Assembly (NCBI RefSeq): GCF_004027225.2
Contig: NC_044302.2
Location: 38,600,949 to 38,664,948 of the forward strand
DNA from: Strigops habroptila
Taxonomy: Eukaryota > Chordata > Aves > Psittaciformes > Psittacidae
Length of the DNA: 64,000 nt
Reading direction: 5' to 3'
The first letter of the stretch is position 1. Each line of letters opens with the position of its first letter. The translations under genes were made by a program, and so were the position numbers. The notes below the pieces were generated by a model. That model was not told the DNA's origin. It was given only the letters and a program-made list of their open reading frames with translations, and did no database searches. Positions 12,801 through 27,815 of the stretch are shown one piece after another.

Positions 12801-14467
12801 TTCCAACTAGAAATTATATAAATGGTCTGCTGTCCTTTTGCCCCTACAGGAAAGTATGAAAATTAGCTGAGGCAGTCTTTCTGTTACCTATCGAGTCCAC
12901 AAAGAGTACTCTAGCCTTTAGCAAAAATGCAAAAGTCAAGCTGTAGCAGATTCCAATTTTCTAAATCTTCACAGGTCAGATGTTTTTTCTGTGGCTTGTT
13001 TAAACATTTTGGTCACAAAATACTGCTGGACTTCTCACAGCAACAAGATTTCATCTGAACTTTCTAGTTTTTGCAAAGAAATCTTGCTGGCATGGACAGT
13101 TCTGCTGTCAGCAGAAGCACACTGCATTCTCACCTCCACTCCTGAGCACAAAGGTGAGTATGTATGTGAATAAAGATTTCAGCATTCATCCTTCCATTTC
13201 AAAGTTAAGATGTGTGGGCAGAGACAGGTCCTTTGAACACACAAAAGACAAGAACAAAGGGCGTAGCAGTATGCACATGTTCCTTTAGCCAGAAAAGTGC
13301 CCCTGGCACCTCGCTTAGGCACAGGCTGGCAATGCTTTGCCACAGCTTTCCTGTGCCCTGGCTCCGGAAGGAAGAGCTCCCTGGCTCACCCCAACCCTGG
13401 AAAAAGTAAATTTTCTGCCCAAGGTAGCAATCTGCAGCGGCACAGATGAAGAGGGCCTTGGAGGTGACATCTCTTGAAGCATGGCAGGGCTGTGTGAACA
13501 GATGAGAGGAGAAAAAGAGAAGCAAGAAGAAGCAATGCGAAGAGATATGTGCTTCAACCACTGCTTCCTAGAAATCCAGACTGGGTTTATGAGGGCTCTT
13601 TGATTTATTTTTTTTAATTTAAACCCATAATTTGTTCAGGCAGAAGACCAGCCCAAGGTCCTGTAGTGAGAGCTGCCTTGTTCACATCCCAGAATTGCCT
13701 GTCTGATGAGCTGAGCTCCTGCGGGGAGGAAGCCTTCTCCTTCACCATGGCAGGAAGAAAGGATGACTGCAGGAATTCATGCATGCTTGAGGCCAGGAAG
13801 GAGGGACCCAAGCTGTGAATATGAATATTCACAAAAGGTATTCCCACAGCTAAACACAAATGACCAGCTTCAGCTCGGTCTAGATTTTGAGCACAGATTT
13901 TGTTTCATTGCTAGTCTATCCAAACTAATTTGTTCACCTCTAGTAATTTTGTCCTGTGGGCCCTGTCTCACAGCTTTTAGTCTTTATTCAGGCTATATGC
14001 CCATTCACCTCAGTAAGAGCTGTGCCAGGATAAAGATTGTATGAGGACCACAAGATTCCGGCTGAATATCTTGAATACCATTTAGATATGATTACCTATA
14101 TAAAGATCTCTGTATTTCTTTAAATAAAATCATAGAGAAGTAGGAGGATGATAACAGCTTTAGTGACATGATTCAAAATATTCACTTCTCTAGTGTAGGT
14201 GTGAGGTGGAAGATAGGAACTGAACCTTTTGAAAGGAATACAGTCTACGTAAACGTTCTGGGAGTGGTCAATGGGTAAACAAGTTCTGGCGGCAGTGAAG
14301 TTATGTGAATACACAGGAATCATTTAGTACTTTCCCCTGACTATGAGCAGGACCACACAAATACAGGCCTGTCACAAATATATGTGTAAGGAATGATGAC
14401 TCCAATTCATTACATTTAGTGGGATTCTGTGTGTTTTGCTGGGCTGCTGACCTATTACAACAGTATT

Positions 14468-14489
14468 AAAATGCACTGGGGTGCATTTT
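14468..14489. repeat. Perfect 9-bp hairpin
   Basis: The arms are AAAATGCAC and GTGCATTTT around a TGGG loop. A stem of this size is expected a few times by chance in a window this long. Confidence 0.9.
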
Positions 14490-17400
14490 TTGAATTTCAG
14501 AGGAAATATGAGAGGAACCTTTAAATACTTTGCACATACAGCCAAGTCCACCTCTTGTGCAACTCTCCAAGTCCATACTGCCATTAAGGTTGAGTCAAGC
14601 CCTGGTACTGGAGCAGACTTGCTCACTTACTGCTGTTCTATGGAAGTCAAACAGCAGGTTTTAAAAGCTGTTCTCTAGTCATATTTGAGTTCCTCTAGTT
14701 CTACATTATCATGCAGTTTCATATCACTTCCCATGCCCAGCAGCTGTTAGAGGCTGCTCACCAGTTGTTAAAAACAGAGGGAGTCTGTAGTGGCTCACAC
14801 AGGATGGAACAGGAGAAAAGAGAGAGCTGCAGACAGAGGTTTCAAAGAAACTGGATGTGAGAGCTGGAGCTCTAATAAGCTTGAGCTCCCTTATCTTGGC
14901 CAGCTCTGAAGTTGAAACTTGTGGAGTTTTCTTGGCCTTCCATCCAAGTCTGACCTATCCTCTGAGAGTATGTGGATATTTTTGGCTTTTTAGAATATAC
15001 TGCACAGATCAGAGATCAGAAAAATTACAGCTGGCAAAAACCTTACCTCATTTAGCCTGTCTGACTGTCTGTGAAGGATCGTTCCCTGAAGTTTGTTTTT
15101 GTAGTATTCAAAACACAATCTAGAACTAGTGAAAAGGGGAAAGTTTGTCCAGAGAAGTCTGACATTTAAGGGGCAGGGTTGATTTAGAGTATTTTTTGGT
15201 TGTTGTTGATGTTTTGTTTTGTCTGGGTGAAATGCACTAGAATTTAGACAGCTCTCCAGCACCTCTCTGTATACCTAGGCAGAAAAGAAGATTTCCATGG
15301 CTATTTATTTTTATGATAGCCTGTGTTTCAGACAGATCTGAAGTAACTGCTAACTACCATCTGAGCTGATTTTCATCTGAGGTGAGAATTAAAGACTGCT
15401 ACATGACATATAAATAATGCTACATGATAGGGGCGGTAATTTAGTATTTGCATTGCAGTAGCACTTTCCAGTTCATCAGAATATACAGACACACATGAAC
15501 AGTCTCCAAAACAGAACTATAGCAATAGCATGGCAACAGCAGTTTAGACAGCATAATGTAAACAAAACCACCCAAAACAAAACCAAAACAACTTCCAAAG
15601 TGCCTGCAGATGCTTCTAGCTTGGTTGCTTCTAGATCACTCAGGCACCACAAGAATGCAGCAGCACTTCAGGTAGGATCCCACAGTGCCTGCCTAGAAAG
15701 GGGCGGTTTAGGTAGTAGAAATCCCTTAGGGAGCCTTGTTGAGGTGGTTTTCTCCCTGTTTTATTCTACTGTGTGGAGTTTGCAGACTCAGCCCTCTGGA
15801 TCCTTCCAAGCAAATGGGTGGGTTACAGACAGCGTGACCTTGGTCTGACGGGCTGACGAGGGGAGTGATTTATGCAACCACTGTCATGTCCTCAGAGATT
15901 TGTATTAAACTTCCTTTTTGCTAGGTCAAAACTTAGAAAAACTGAGAAAAATAACTGCTATATTTCTGTTGTTTAGAATTGTAGTTCCAAAGGTTAACAT
16001 AATGTTTTACAAATTACATGAGCCCTGTGTTTTAGTTGTTTTTTAACAGGTCTGATTCTGCTTCATTAACTGGCTGCTCCTGGCATAATGCTTTCACCCA
16101 TCAAATTTACCTGTTCTTAGCTGCCTTGAAAGAAACTCCAAACCATGAGTAGTAGTTAATACTTCTCTCTGTACCACATCTGGTACTGCTTAAGGTTATG
16201 CATAGTCTCTTAGCAGAGTCATTTTCCTTTCTGCAGTACAAAATGAAACATATTGATTATAATTTGTTTCCATTCCCTTTTATCTTTTTTTTTTTTAATT
16301 CAAAACTTGGAAGAAAATATTCAAAAAGCATTTTTTTCTAGTTTTTTCTTAGTTTCTGTAACAAACAAATTTATAAGAAGAGTAACCTTGAATGAAGGCG
16401 AAAGGATAAGTTTCGTTGTAGTTTTGCCAGAAGCATGTTTTCCCTTATGAAAATCCTTTAATAATCTCAAAATATTGGATAGAGATCTTACAGTTAGGGC
16501 ACAGAATATAAATCCAAGCATCCCTCAGAGTTCTGCAGCATTATGAACCAATCTAATGTTGCTGTTGGGGTTAGCAGATGATTTTGTGAAGCACGTGCAT
16601 AGCTTTCAATAAGGTGGAGTAAAGGCCCTGAGTCAAGAAACGTTGTGTTACCAACAAATGAATACAGCTGCAAAACTCTGAGTTATGTATAAAGACTTAG
16701 TGAAATCAGTGAGAATTACTTTGCTCCTAAAAGAGGGTCTGTGAGGGAAAGCAATAGGTGACAAAAGTTCCTTCTGTCCTATGACCCCCACCAACTCTTT
16801 TTCAGTTTTTCCCTGTTTTCTCAGGTTTTATTTAAATTATGACAGATTTAAGGATCCAATTAGTGTCTGTAATAGAGCTGCCATCCAGATGATTAAAAAG
16901 AAAAGAAAAAGAGTTTGCTTATTAAAGTACTGGTTTTATGTTACTTTACATTTGGAATTAGTTGTTCTTAATATCTTTTGTCCTCTGGCATTGTAAGGAA
17001 AAAATAACAAGACCCTTCCAATGATAAGCGTCAGCCAAACCTGAAGGAGATGGTAGCACTACCCAGCTCCCACATCAGGTGTCTGCAGCAGCGACCCATC
17101 TGACCCTGAGGTGCAATGTGGTCCAGGCACTTACGGCTGCTTTTTCCTTTCTTCATCCCTCTCCTTTAGGTTTTCCGCCTCTGCACACTCCAGCCACATC
17201 CCCGTTCCAGATGAAAAACGAGGCTAAAACTGTGGCATGCACCATGCAGGACACCTATCCCTGACATAGCCTGAAGGACTGTTCTATGCTCTAATAAGTT
17301 AATGAAAGCTTTGAACTGAGTTTTAAATTATTTTCTTCTGTCACATTAGCTTTAAACACATTTCCCAAACAACACACCTTTCTCATTCCTTCAACATATG

Positions 17401-20000
17401 GAAAAGCTTTCTTCCAGCCCACTGCCTACACATTTCAATGGTGTTCTCCAAACTGTTTCCATTTTTATTTCTTAATCTGTTCCCTATTTCTTATGTCTCC
17501 CTTTCTGAAACAAGCACTTCTCTTGCATCACATTCACACCATCACCAGTTCTCCTTCCCCTCCTTGCTGCCCTGTTTCGTTCTGTGAGAGGATCCCCAGC
17601 TGGACCTTGGGACTAGGAGAGGGAGAGGGTGACTGGCAGGCTTTCACTGTGAATGGTGTCTGAAAGTGCTTTGTGCAGTTTGGACAGAAAATGAGACTAA
17701 GCAGAAGAAACAGTAAAATGTTGCAAAAATGGGGACTGTATCTTCTCAATTAATTCCTTTACTTCTGTCTTCCTTAGTGACTATGAGCCTTAATAACCTA
17801 ATTAGGGAGTGTGGTTATTTAAGAACAGTTTTCCTGGCACGGACAAATAGCAATGTTGGGATGCAGCTATACTATTACTTGGCCTCATGGCTGGTGATTT
17901 TCCATCTCTAATGACACATCCAAGAATTGCCTATTTTGATTGCCAGTTTTCTGTAATAGAGAGGATGGCAAACACTTCTAAAGTGTGATTTTCATGGAGA
18001 GCAGTTTCTTAATGTTGTTAAGTTTATCTGAAAAAGAAACATAAACAGTGAATAAGGCCCAAATGTCTTTCCAGACTACCCTCACAGAATGACAAGTATG
18101 AGCACCCAGTACAAGAGGGTGTGTGCCTTCCTTTCCACTGTGAAACTGCATTTTCTGACCATATTTATCATGGATATAAGACATTTAGATGCCACCAGCA
18201 TTACCCTATGGTTCATTTTATTTGCAGTACCACAGGATGATGTATTTGGAAATATCTGCAGGGAACCAAGAATTATCAGGAAGATTTCGCAGAAGAAAAC
18301 GAATTATTTAAAGGAGCAGCTGAAATGTATTTCTGTTCTGAATGTCCCCTAGAGCCTGGCTAGAAGGGACATTCAGCCCGTAAATATGGACTAAACTCTA
18401 TTTTCATAATTGATTTGCAGTTCATCTTTAAGTGCTAAAGAGACCAGGTGGTTCAGCAGAGACTGCAGCTTGATTCCTGTAAAACAAAAAGACTCTGGCA
18501 TGCTGCACTCAGGCAAGTTATACCATGGACAGTTAAGGCCAATAGGAATACATGTAATAATTCTCACTCCATCATTTTCAAACATTAGTGACTTACAGGC
18601 CCTGATCTTAGTTCTGAATTTGCCTTCTTTTTCATTGATTTTGTGGTATATCTCATGCCCATTGCAGTAAATTACTGAGATCATAAATGGTGACTCATGA
18701 AGCTGAGAGTGAAATCAATGCTATTGGGGAGAAAGAAATTAATAGATGCTGTTGGACGATCTTTGTGTTTTTCTGTATCTATCGTGTGAACCTTTTCATT
18801 GCACATGGGCCTCAGGAAGACCTGGGTTGTGACTGCAAAAAATATCTCTATGGCTCAGAGTTCTGTTGCAGCTCAGTAAATGCAGAGGGGACTGAGGAAA
18901 AGTGAGATACCTGGGATTTCCGTCATTTTTAGGAACTTCCCTGTTTCTTAGGTAACAACTTGCTGCTGGTTCAGTAGTTGTAGAATTGTACTCCTTTCAA
19001 GAGTAGGCCAGCAGAAATTGAGACAGCATTATCCAAGGCAGTTATAAATTTCAAATAGTAACAATAATAAGGTTGACCTATATTTAGAATATGTTTCTTC
19101 TTTGTCTTCTGGGGTAGGGGAATCATTACTGTTGTTATACTTACTGACATTACTGCTGAAGCACTCTTCATACTACCCGAATGCCTGGCATTATCTTTCC
19201 TTAGGGGGCTAAGTAACTCACAGCAAACAATAGTGGATCCTTTGAGAAATACTTTCCATATTGCATAGTATACAACTTGGGAAAAATGCTTCACTAACTT
19301 CAACCACAGTATGTTTTTTAAGGAGGAAAAAGTGATCCAACTAGGGCTAAAGGAGCTTGCATGGACTTACTATATTAAAGGGCTCTTTGATAGAATTAAA
19401 CCAGTTCTATTCGTTGGCCATCTAAAGGCTGCCTTTTACCACAGACACCACAGAACAACATCATTAGTTATATGATGTGCAGCAGTACAGATTGCATTGA
19501 TTTGCAGTTTGGTAACTGTTAGTGTTTGGATGGCTGAGTGCTGCATTGACACAGATACAAGGCTGACTGCTGGAGTAAGGGCTTGCCAGCATGAATGTGA
19601 CATGAATCTTTCATAATTCTCATCATATTAAGAGACCCTACAACAAGTGGTACCCAGTTGCATTCTGCTAATAACAGTGTCCCTGCTGTAATGGGATAAT
19701 GGGGTTTTAAGTATTGAAAGGTCAGTCATAAGGCTCTTAGAGATGTATGTACCTAGCAGGGACAACAAATAAAAGTAACTCCAGGTACAGAAAGGTTTGA
19801 GGTTTAAGCAGAGAGACTATTTCTACTGAGCAGGAGCAATATCTGAAATAAGAAGATTGGGTACCAAAATGACACCATTTGTTGCTGCTTTCAGTATTTT
19901 AATGTTGCCTCCATTGCAGTGGTCAACAGTGAAACAGTACCTGAATGGGAAACTGCTTAGTCACACAGTGACCCTCTGATCAAATACAATACAAAGTGCA

Positions 20001-23000
20001 GCTCCTGAAATTATCAACTTTTGTAAGCCATATAGAGAAGCATTGTTATAGAAAACTTGCCAAATCTATAGGGCCTTTTAAATTCTCAAATAAGAAGCCT
20101 AAGGAATTTATGACTGTGTTGCTAGATGTGGAGGCCAAGTAAACTCACAATGTTGATCTTAGTTGTGTTTAAATTTCTCCTGCCTTCTGGCACTTTGAGC
20201 CGTAGTGGCAAGAAATCATCTACTCCTAGCAGCATTAGGCATTTGGAAACACAGGGGTACCATGGAAGAGCAGTATGAACATAAATTATGTCACACAAGT
20301 GGTCCCAGAACTGGTGGTGGGTAAGTTTCCTCTCAGACAGTGCAGATCTGTAGTGACATGGGTGGGCACAGAAAACAAACAGCCCCTGAGCAAAATGTGG
20401 AGCCAGCCCCTGGTTTACCAACTGTCTGCAGGAGGCTGCAGTCATTTAAAACATTGTTGCAAGGAAACAAATAAACAGAAAGCTTGAGCTTCCAAACTTT
20501 GGAGTTCCTTGCTGAAAATACGATTGTCTTTTTCAGATGATTGGTATTTAAAGTCATTCTTTGTTTATCTGTATATACAAGCCCATTTTAAGTTTGGGAT
20601 GGAATGCAGTATGTGGACTTTCTCTTCCATGCTTTTAATGGCTTTGCAAGTTTCACATTTAGGAGAGAATCTAGCCATCTGGGCACCCTGTTAGGGATGA
20701 GAACTTACTGAGCGCTCAAAGATCCTCTGGAGCAAAGCAGAAGAGCAGTCGGGGCACAACCACCCTCTCTGAGGCAGCATGTGCTGGATGGAACCTCCTG
20801 GAGCAGAACAGAATTCACCCGTCTCTCTTGGAAAGGTTTTGGTTAGAAGAAGCTTATTTTTCATTCCTTTATGCAGCATTTAATTTTAAACGTAGGGTAA
20901 AGACTGTCAAAAAGTCCCGAGTACTACTGTGTGTAAGAACAGCAGCCAGATGATCTATCGTGTGGAGGATTACCTTGATTTAATGCAAGGCAAAATGCAG
21001 TTTGTTGAACCCGGAGACAAATGAAGCACTTATCTGAAAAGTAATTTTAATGAAAAAATTGTGTGATATATATATATGTTCTTCTAGTGAAGCTTATTAA
21101 AGTTAGTTGGTAAGATTTCTTGGTAGAAAGTTTCCTTCTTCTTTTTGTGAACACTCGACTTTATCACCTTCTTCCTTTCCGTTTCCGTTTTCTTTTCACT
21201 TATGAAAAATTTGGATCTTTTGAAGAACAAAGACTTAATAAAGATTAGGGAGAGAGAGAATGAGAATAAATGCCTGAATATGTACCTGTGCTTTCATAGG
21301 GAAGAGAACTTGCCATCCATGAGTTAAATAGATCAGTAAGACTGTACACTACAGGAAACGCTTATTAAGAAAAATGTGTTAGGCAAAAATAGTATAAAAA
21401 TCATCATAGGTTTTGATTGCTTAAGTATAGCATAGATCTTCAGTAAAGTGTGATTAATTTACTTGTGCATCAAAGTAATTTCTTAAAATCATTATAGATC
21501 ATACTACATTTCCAAGAATGATAGTGAAAACACTTATTTCCATGCAATCAAGATTTTTTCCTGGCGCTTTTTATTTCTTTTTCTTTTTTATGCCCCGCCC
21601 CCCAAAAGACATTTTAGCTTGAAAATTCATGCTTATCTTTCCTTGTTACAAACTCTTGTTCTTCTTCTATGTGCAGGACTTCAATAACAGTGTCTTAAGG
21701 AAGAAAAATGCTCTTTGCCCTGACTAAAATTTCAGCTGATTGCCTCAAGAAAAAAAACTAATTACTGAAATTTTATTTTTTAATGAAATGAGATCTAGAA
21801 TCTATCTATATTTTAGTAGAGTAGTCTAAAAATCTTCAGTAGCATGGATTGTTATTATTAGTTTATCCCATTTCTGAGAATCCGTTTATTAAAATACATT
21901 ATTATGGTTAGGCAGAATCACACATACACTTTAGTTGATATAAAGAATAATCTTTCTAAAAGTTCTCTCAATGTATCCTTCAAACAAGAATACGATGACT
22001 GCAAGAATAGGCCAGTGAGGAAAAAAAGGGGTTTGGTGAGGCTGTGTTTATTGTTCAATAAATCATAGTCACTATAAGTGACCTGCTGACTTCAAGTTCT
22101 TGAGGTCAAGGAACCCTTTGCTATTCTGCAACTTCACCTCTTTGCTGAACCTCTTAATCAAAAGTGTAAAGCCAGAAAGAACATCAAACAATCAAGAGCT
22201 GGATGATTGGATTGGTTATTTTAAATGACTGCAGCTATGGTTGTGACAGATTTGGGGATAGATTGCATCATCTCAGCCTCACTAAGTAGGTTGAATAGGT
22301 TGAGCATTTTGTGAAAAACAGCCTCCCCCCCAAAAAAAAAAAAATTAAAAGAAGCTATCACTTGAAGGTACTTTGACAGACAATTAATTTGCTACATATG
22401 TAAAGGCTGCAGGGATTAAAAAAAATTCCTGTGTAGTAACACCTCTGCTTTGCCCCAACGTAAATGAAGGATAATTTTATTGGCTTTACTATATTAACAT
22501 ATATTTGGTGCACTATTTTATTAAGACTTTAATCCTAATTCAACTTGGTAATCTGTATTGGTTCTTGTGATTTTATCTGTGCTGCTAATGACACATTCAA
22601 AGGTGAGAGGGATACAAACTAGAGTACAAAGAAGTGAAGATCAACCATATGTAAACAGTGACACAGATTCCCTTTCTGTTCTGCAATTTCTGAAATGTTG
22701 TTTCAATTATGATAAAAATCACAAAAGTAAGCAAGAATTAGGCAGATAGATAAAACCAAAATCAATTTATTGATAATTGCCATGAGGTTGCTTAACTTGG
22801 TTTTAGTTAATGAGCTAATAATAGAAAGGAGGCTATGCTGTCCTTTACTGGAATGGAAGAAGACCTGTGAAGTTTTACATCTGAAGGCAACCTAAAAGCA
22901 TACTGAAGTAGCCATGAGTCTGCCATGGGATTTTGTGGGCAAAGAGCCTGTGTACTTGGGCTGTTGGCAGAAACGGAGCTAGCCAACAACCTTATTCAAC

Positions 23001-26000
23001 ACAGAAAAATCCTAAACCAGAAAGGTTTAAAATTCTTCCACAGTCTACAGTATGACTTAATACATATGATTAACTGCACAATGCAGCACCTTCATTAGGA
23101 CTTGACTTGTGGTGAATTAAGACCATATGACCGTGCAAGGCGGAAAGAGATAGATGATCTTTGCAGCCACAGTAAAAAGTAAAACAAGAATTTAAAAATC
23201 AACAATGTTACTAAGAAGATTACACAGAAGAAGCAGTTATTAGACACTATGAAGAAGAATCATTTGTAGTGTACAAATGGTCATAATTCTGTGCTCTAGT
23301 AATTAAACCTAGACAGAGATCATGTCTCAAAATACTTTTTAGATGAAAATGAGCTCTTGAAGAACAGGAATCGTGCACAAAGCAGTCCATTCTATGGCTA
23401 GTTTTTTAAATTCTTATTCCCTAAAATTTATGGAAGAAATTATCTTTTTTCCCCCCCTTTCTTTTTTTCTGCTTTTTAATCAAGCCCTCTACTTTCCTAG
23501 GAAGTAAATCCTGAGAAGGAAAAATGTGGAGCAATCTGAACAATCTTGATTTAAAATGTGCACTTGGAAGATCTTTCTCTGGGAGCCATACTATTGACAC
23601 AGAGCAAAGAAAAAAACAGCAGGGTGGAAGGCAGATACAGTATGTGTCTAAATTTCCTTCAGAGCTTAGATTTCCCAGATCTGCTTACCTCCATTAAAGA
23701 ATAGTGCAGCCTCCTTTCTATCATTAGATTGTTGAATAAAAACAAGTTAAACAACCTGATGGTAATGAATCAGATGATACTCTTTTCAGTTGTATCTGCC
23801 TCCCTATTCATGGCACATATATCTTCATCACATAAGCAATTTCAAAAACTGAGATGGGAGTTACTTGGTGTTCTTATCACTAACTGATCAGACTACTGCA
23901 GCATTTCATTGTGCAGAAATACAGTGCAGTATTACAGCAATATATTATCCCCATTCTTTAAGATCTTATGTGTAAGCAGAAGAAATTGGCTTTCTATGTT
24001 TTAAAGCAAAAAAAAAAAAGAAGAAAAACTCAGGCAAGCATACAGACATTGCAAGTATGGATCAGCGCATGCATTTAATCGTACTCTTTTTTTACTCAAT
24101 AGAAAGTTGGTTTTTTTAATGAGAATTTTAATTTACTAGCTATCTAATTACTTTTTATACCGTGGGAAAAACCAGAAAAGAATTGCCCCAATAAAAGGCT
24201 AATGAAAAAAAAAAACAACTAAATGGCTTCCACAACAATATTTGATCACTACTAGTGTGTGTTGCTATAGGCCAAGATGTTCTTGGCTCCCTAAAAAAAA
24301 ATTCCAGGTTGAAGGCTCTGCATGACTATTATAGTTTGACTCATTCTATTGGAGCTGAAATTATAGGAAAAAAAAAAAGTATTTCTGTCACTTCTTGTGC
24401 CAATATAAACAAATACAAGTTCTTTCCTTAGTCATTTGCAAGATTATTTGGAGAAACTCTACATATGAGAAGAATGATTGAATGCAGTAATGTCAGGGGG
24501 GAGAGAAAAATAAAAGTATAATAGACGGAAATGATGAGAGCCAAGAGGGGAGGGGAGAAGAATAAAGATTGGAAAAGATTTAAACCTCTGAGAAAGTACT
24601 GTTAAGACTCATCTGCTGTGGTTGGTAGAGAAGAAGGCATCTGAGAGAAAGCTAGAGTAATCCAACTATGACTACAAAAGATGGCCTAGGATTCACCAAT
24701 ATGGCTTTCCAAGACTGTAGGTATCTATCAAGTTATGTTATCTATAATAAAATTTAAAAAAAAAAAAAAGGAAAAAAAAAGGGAGGAAAAAAAAACCCGT
24801 CCTCTTCCCTACCCCTGTCCTTGGACAAATTCCAGTCATGTTTGGATATCTAGGTTTTCTACAGTATTGGTTTGTTGGTGTCCTTACTTACGTGGATGTG
24901 GAAACGAGCTGTGGTTGTGTCTAGGTATCTGTGGTCTCCTTAGATGATTTTATGCAAATTATTCAGATTCAGAGCAAAGAAGCTACCCACGTCTGTCTCT
25001 TGGTCGGGGATCTACCTCAGGATGGCCACCAGGAAGTACTGAGGAGAAAGAAAAATGCCCCATCCGATGCACTGTACTGTATGGATCTTATTCTTAGGCA
25101 CCTAATTATTGTTATACATTGGTTGGTGTATATTTCTGTTTCATCAGACAACTGGATACATCAAGCAGCCTGTGTTATTGGTTTAGTCAAAAAGGCTGTC
25201 AGATCCCCTGTAACCATGAAAGATGAGTTTGGCCAAGTTTGCTGTCAAAACATTTTGCTGACTGTCCTGTAGGAAGTAGGAAAAGAAGTGAGTCTGAGGC
25301 TGGGAGAATTAACATTCAATACATGGAGTTTAGAGTGCGGCTTTCAACATCTGTGTATCAGCAGTTGGATTTGTAGTGTTAAGAATTCACTGGGCTTGTT
25401 TTAACTGGCAGATGCTCAGTGGTGCCCAGGAAGCACCTGTAGTGTGTGCGTTGACTTGGAATGCTGCTTATCTCTATATTTGTTTGGGAGCAAGTGTCCT
25501 TTTCATTTGGTTCAAAAACCCAAACAACCAAACAGTAAAATTGAAGATGTTTTGGTCTCTTGTACTTCAACACTGGACTGATTCTGCCTCAGATCTCTGT
25601 GAACACATATAGAGACAAAAGTAAGAAGGCAGCAAACTCTAAGCCCTTCAGCCCAGCTAAAAATTTCAGTAAATGAAAAGAAAAATATTAGCAGACCTGA
25701 GCCTCATGCTTTCTAAATCATGCACCCGAAGAGTTGCAAGAAGGTGAACCCCAGGACTCTTTTACATCATAGATTGGGCCATGAGCCAAAGGACTTCTCC
25801 ACCCCATTTAGACATTTGTGTCTCATTAGCTCATGACAGATTATGTGGGTTTGGCGATGTAATATCATACAGCGTGACTCAATACAATTTCTTGTTATAA
25901 AGAGTTTTCCTTGAATGTATAGAAGTTTGCCTTGAATGATTGACTATCCCTGCTACTTGCAAACCAGCAGGCAGTCTGCTGGCCAATTTACCTGAGTGTT

Positions 26001-26779
26001 TTCTCAAGTACAGTAGTTTTGCACAATTATTCTACCGTGGTGGTTCTGGTGCTTGTGTAAAAGGTCATATAAGATGAAAAATGACAGAAACTGACATATT
26101 TTTCTCATACTCCAGTAGTATTTTTTCAAGTGGAACAAGGGGTGACTTAGTGAACTAATCACTGCTCTTTGACATATACAATGGCAGGGAAATAACATTA
26201 AAAATGGCACTGGAAGGTCCATTGCAGTAGAACATGGTTAGTGCTTTTAGCTTTGTTTTTAGAATGGTTCTTTAAAAATTAGCTCAGACATCACTTCAAC
26301 TGGAATTTTGAAATTCTGCCTTAGTCCACTAGATGGTGATCCTTGTAAATCAGGATTCAGGTAACTAAACAAGGCTCAGGTCGTCAACCGTAAAAAAACC
26401 CCACTTCAGTATGTCGAATAGCAAAACTTGGTTACAATGTGACACAATTTGCATCATAAACCTATACAAACAAATAACAAAGCATGGCTGGGAAACTGCT
26501 TGGGCATAAGACTGCACGTGCCCTCAGCATTACATCAATGGGAGAATTGAGATACAGTCACCGAGAAAAGTGAACTTGATCTCACCCACTTCTCACTGCA
26601 AATCACTTTGCAACATCCCAGCCGCAAACCCCTTTCAAAAGCTCATAATGAAAGCTACAGCAAGGCACTGTTGTTGTTTGAGGCTGCCTTCAATACACAT
26701 GCATTTAAGCGTATTTGGTTTTCTGCACAGCATGCACAAAATTCCGTATGTGATTTTAACATAAGACAAAGCCTAAAGT
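20001..26779. other. AT-rich intergenic sequence downstream of PRDM6
   Basis: Very AT-rich, with several A and T runs and short TA repeats (about 21066). A 113-codon plus-strand frame at 24931-25272 has no recognisable domain. A near-duplicate pair of CCTTGAATG-containing 20-mers lies at about 25903-25943. No exon of a neighbouring gene can be supported. Confidence 0.5.
24756..24795. repeat. A-rich purine tract
   Basis: Runs of A are interrupted only by G, with a pure 14-A stretch at the start. Confidence 0.93.
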
Positions 26780-26796
26780 TACAGTAATAGAAATGT

Positions 26797-26819
26797 TTTA
26801 TTAATCAAATATATTTACA
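26797..26819 (-). promoter_or_regulatory. Candidate distal poly(A) signal with upstream UGUA/Pumilio motif
   Basis: On the minus strand, AATAAA occupies 26802-26797. A TGTAAATA motif lies just upstream at 26819-26812. It fits both the UGUA site bound by CFIm and the Pumilio element UGUANAUA. Below the signal the sense strand becomes T/G-rich (ACTGTAACTTTAGGCTTTGT), as expected of a downstream element. Cleavage would fall near 26780. The motif arrangement is visible; its use is inferred. Confidence 0.45.
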
Positions 26820-27600
26820 TTTTTTGTCTTCTTTTTAAATGTGTGCCTGTTATCTTCATTTAAACACAATGTAATCTTTACAGTTGATACCACAAGAATA
26901 CAGCTACATGCACGATTTAATTGGTCCTTTGCAGTAAAAAAGATGCGATTTTATGAAGTTTAAAAAATGCAAGCAAGCTGTTTACCTTTCTAATTACAGT
27001 GACATTATTATTTTTATTACAACAGAGGACCCCTTCAGCATACTCTACATCTATTGGCTGGATTTATGAACTTTTTTAGATTGACTTAATGATGTCAAAA
27101 GTTCCAAAATCTAGACAAAATATAAAAGAAAAGATTTTATGCATTCCCATAATATTTTATTTTCTGGAATCTCATCCACAGATAGGACTTGGGTGGTACG
27201 GAAGAGTGCTCTGATTGTAATTAAAAAAAAAGAAAAAAATCATAGCAACTATTGACTCTCAAAAGCAATGAGGACTTAATTTTGGACTTTCACCTATTTA
27301 TTTGTCTGAAATCACATCATTTTGTCAGCTATGAGACAGAATCGCATAACATAACGGCACCATAAAAATAATAAATAGTAATTAAAAGGAGAGATGATGT
27401 TTCCAAAAGATATAAACATTGCTGCTTTTAAGTTTATAGTATGTAATGTGCTGTAATTATTACATTATTCCCAACTCAGGTTTCTTTCATGGGAAGACAA
27501 AGATCACGTTTCGGGTCTATAACTGTAGGTTCATAAAGGACCTAACACCCTTCTGAAAGGAATGATCCTACGAATGTATAAAAGTTAATTCCACACTGGG

Positions 27601-27815
27601 AAAAAAAAAAAAAAATCAGAACTAGGCACAGTTTTTAAATATGACTTCCAATGTATTCTAGGTTGGACAAAAAACCAAAAACAACAACAACAACAAAAAA
27701 AAAAAACCAAAAACAACCCAACCCAATAAAACAAAAAAAAAACCCCAACCAAAAACCCCACAAACAAATCCAAAAAAACTCAAACAAAAACAAACAAAAC
27801 CCCCCCTCCTCCAGG
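27601..27815. repeat. A-run and A/C-rich low-complexity tract
   Basis: A 15-A run is followed after about 50 bases by a block of roughly 140 bases made almost only of A and C (CAACAACAA, AAAACCCC and CAAACAAA words). On the PRDM6 sense strand it is T/G-rich. Confidence 0.93.

Larger units (their letters stand above)
7346..20000. other. Intergenic, nothing recognised
   Basis: Mostly unique AT-rich sequence with scattered short homopolymers and a GAAA-rich stretch near 12.09 kb. The longest minus-strand frame is 144 codons (8604-8170), with no motif or compositional sign of coding. Confidence 0.5.

Noticed and set aside
14468..14489. 9-bp perfect hairpin as a functional element
   Set aside because: About two or three perfect 9-bp stems with short loops are expected by chance in 64 kb.
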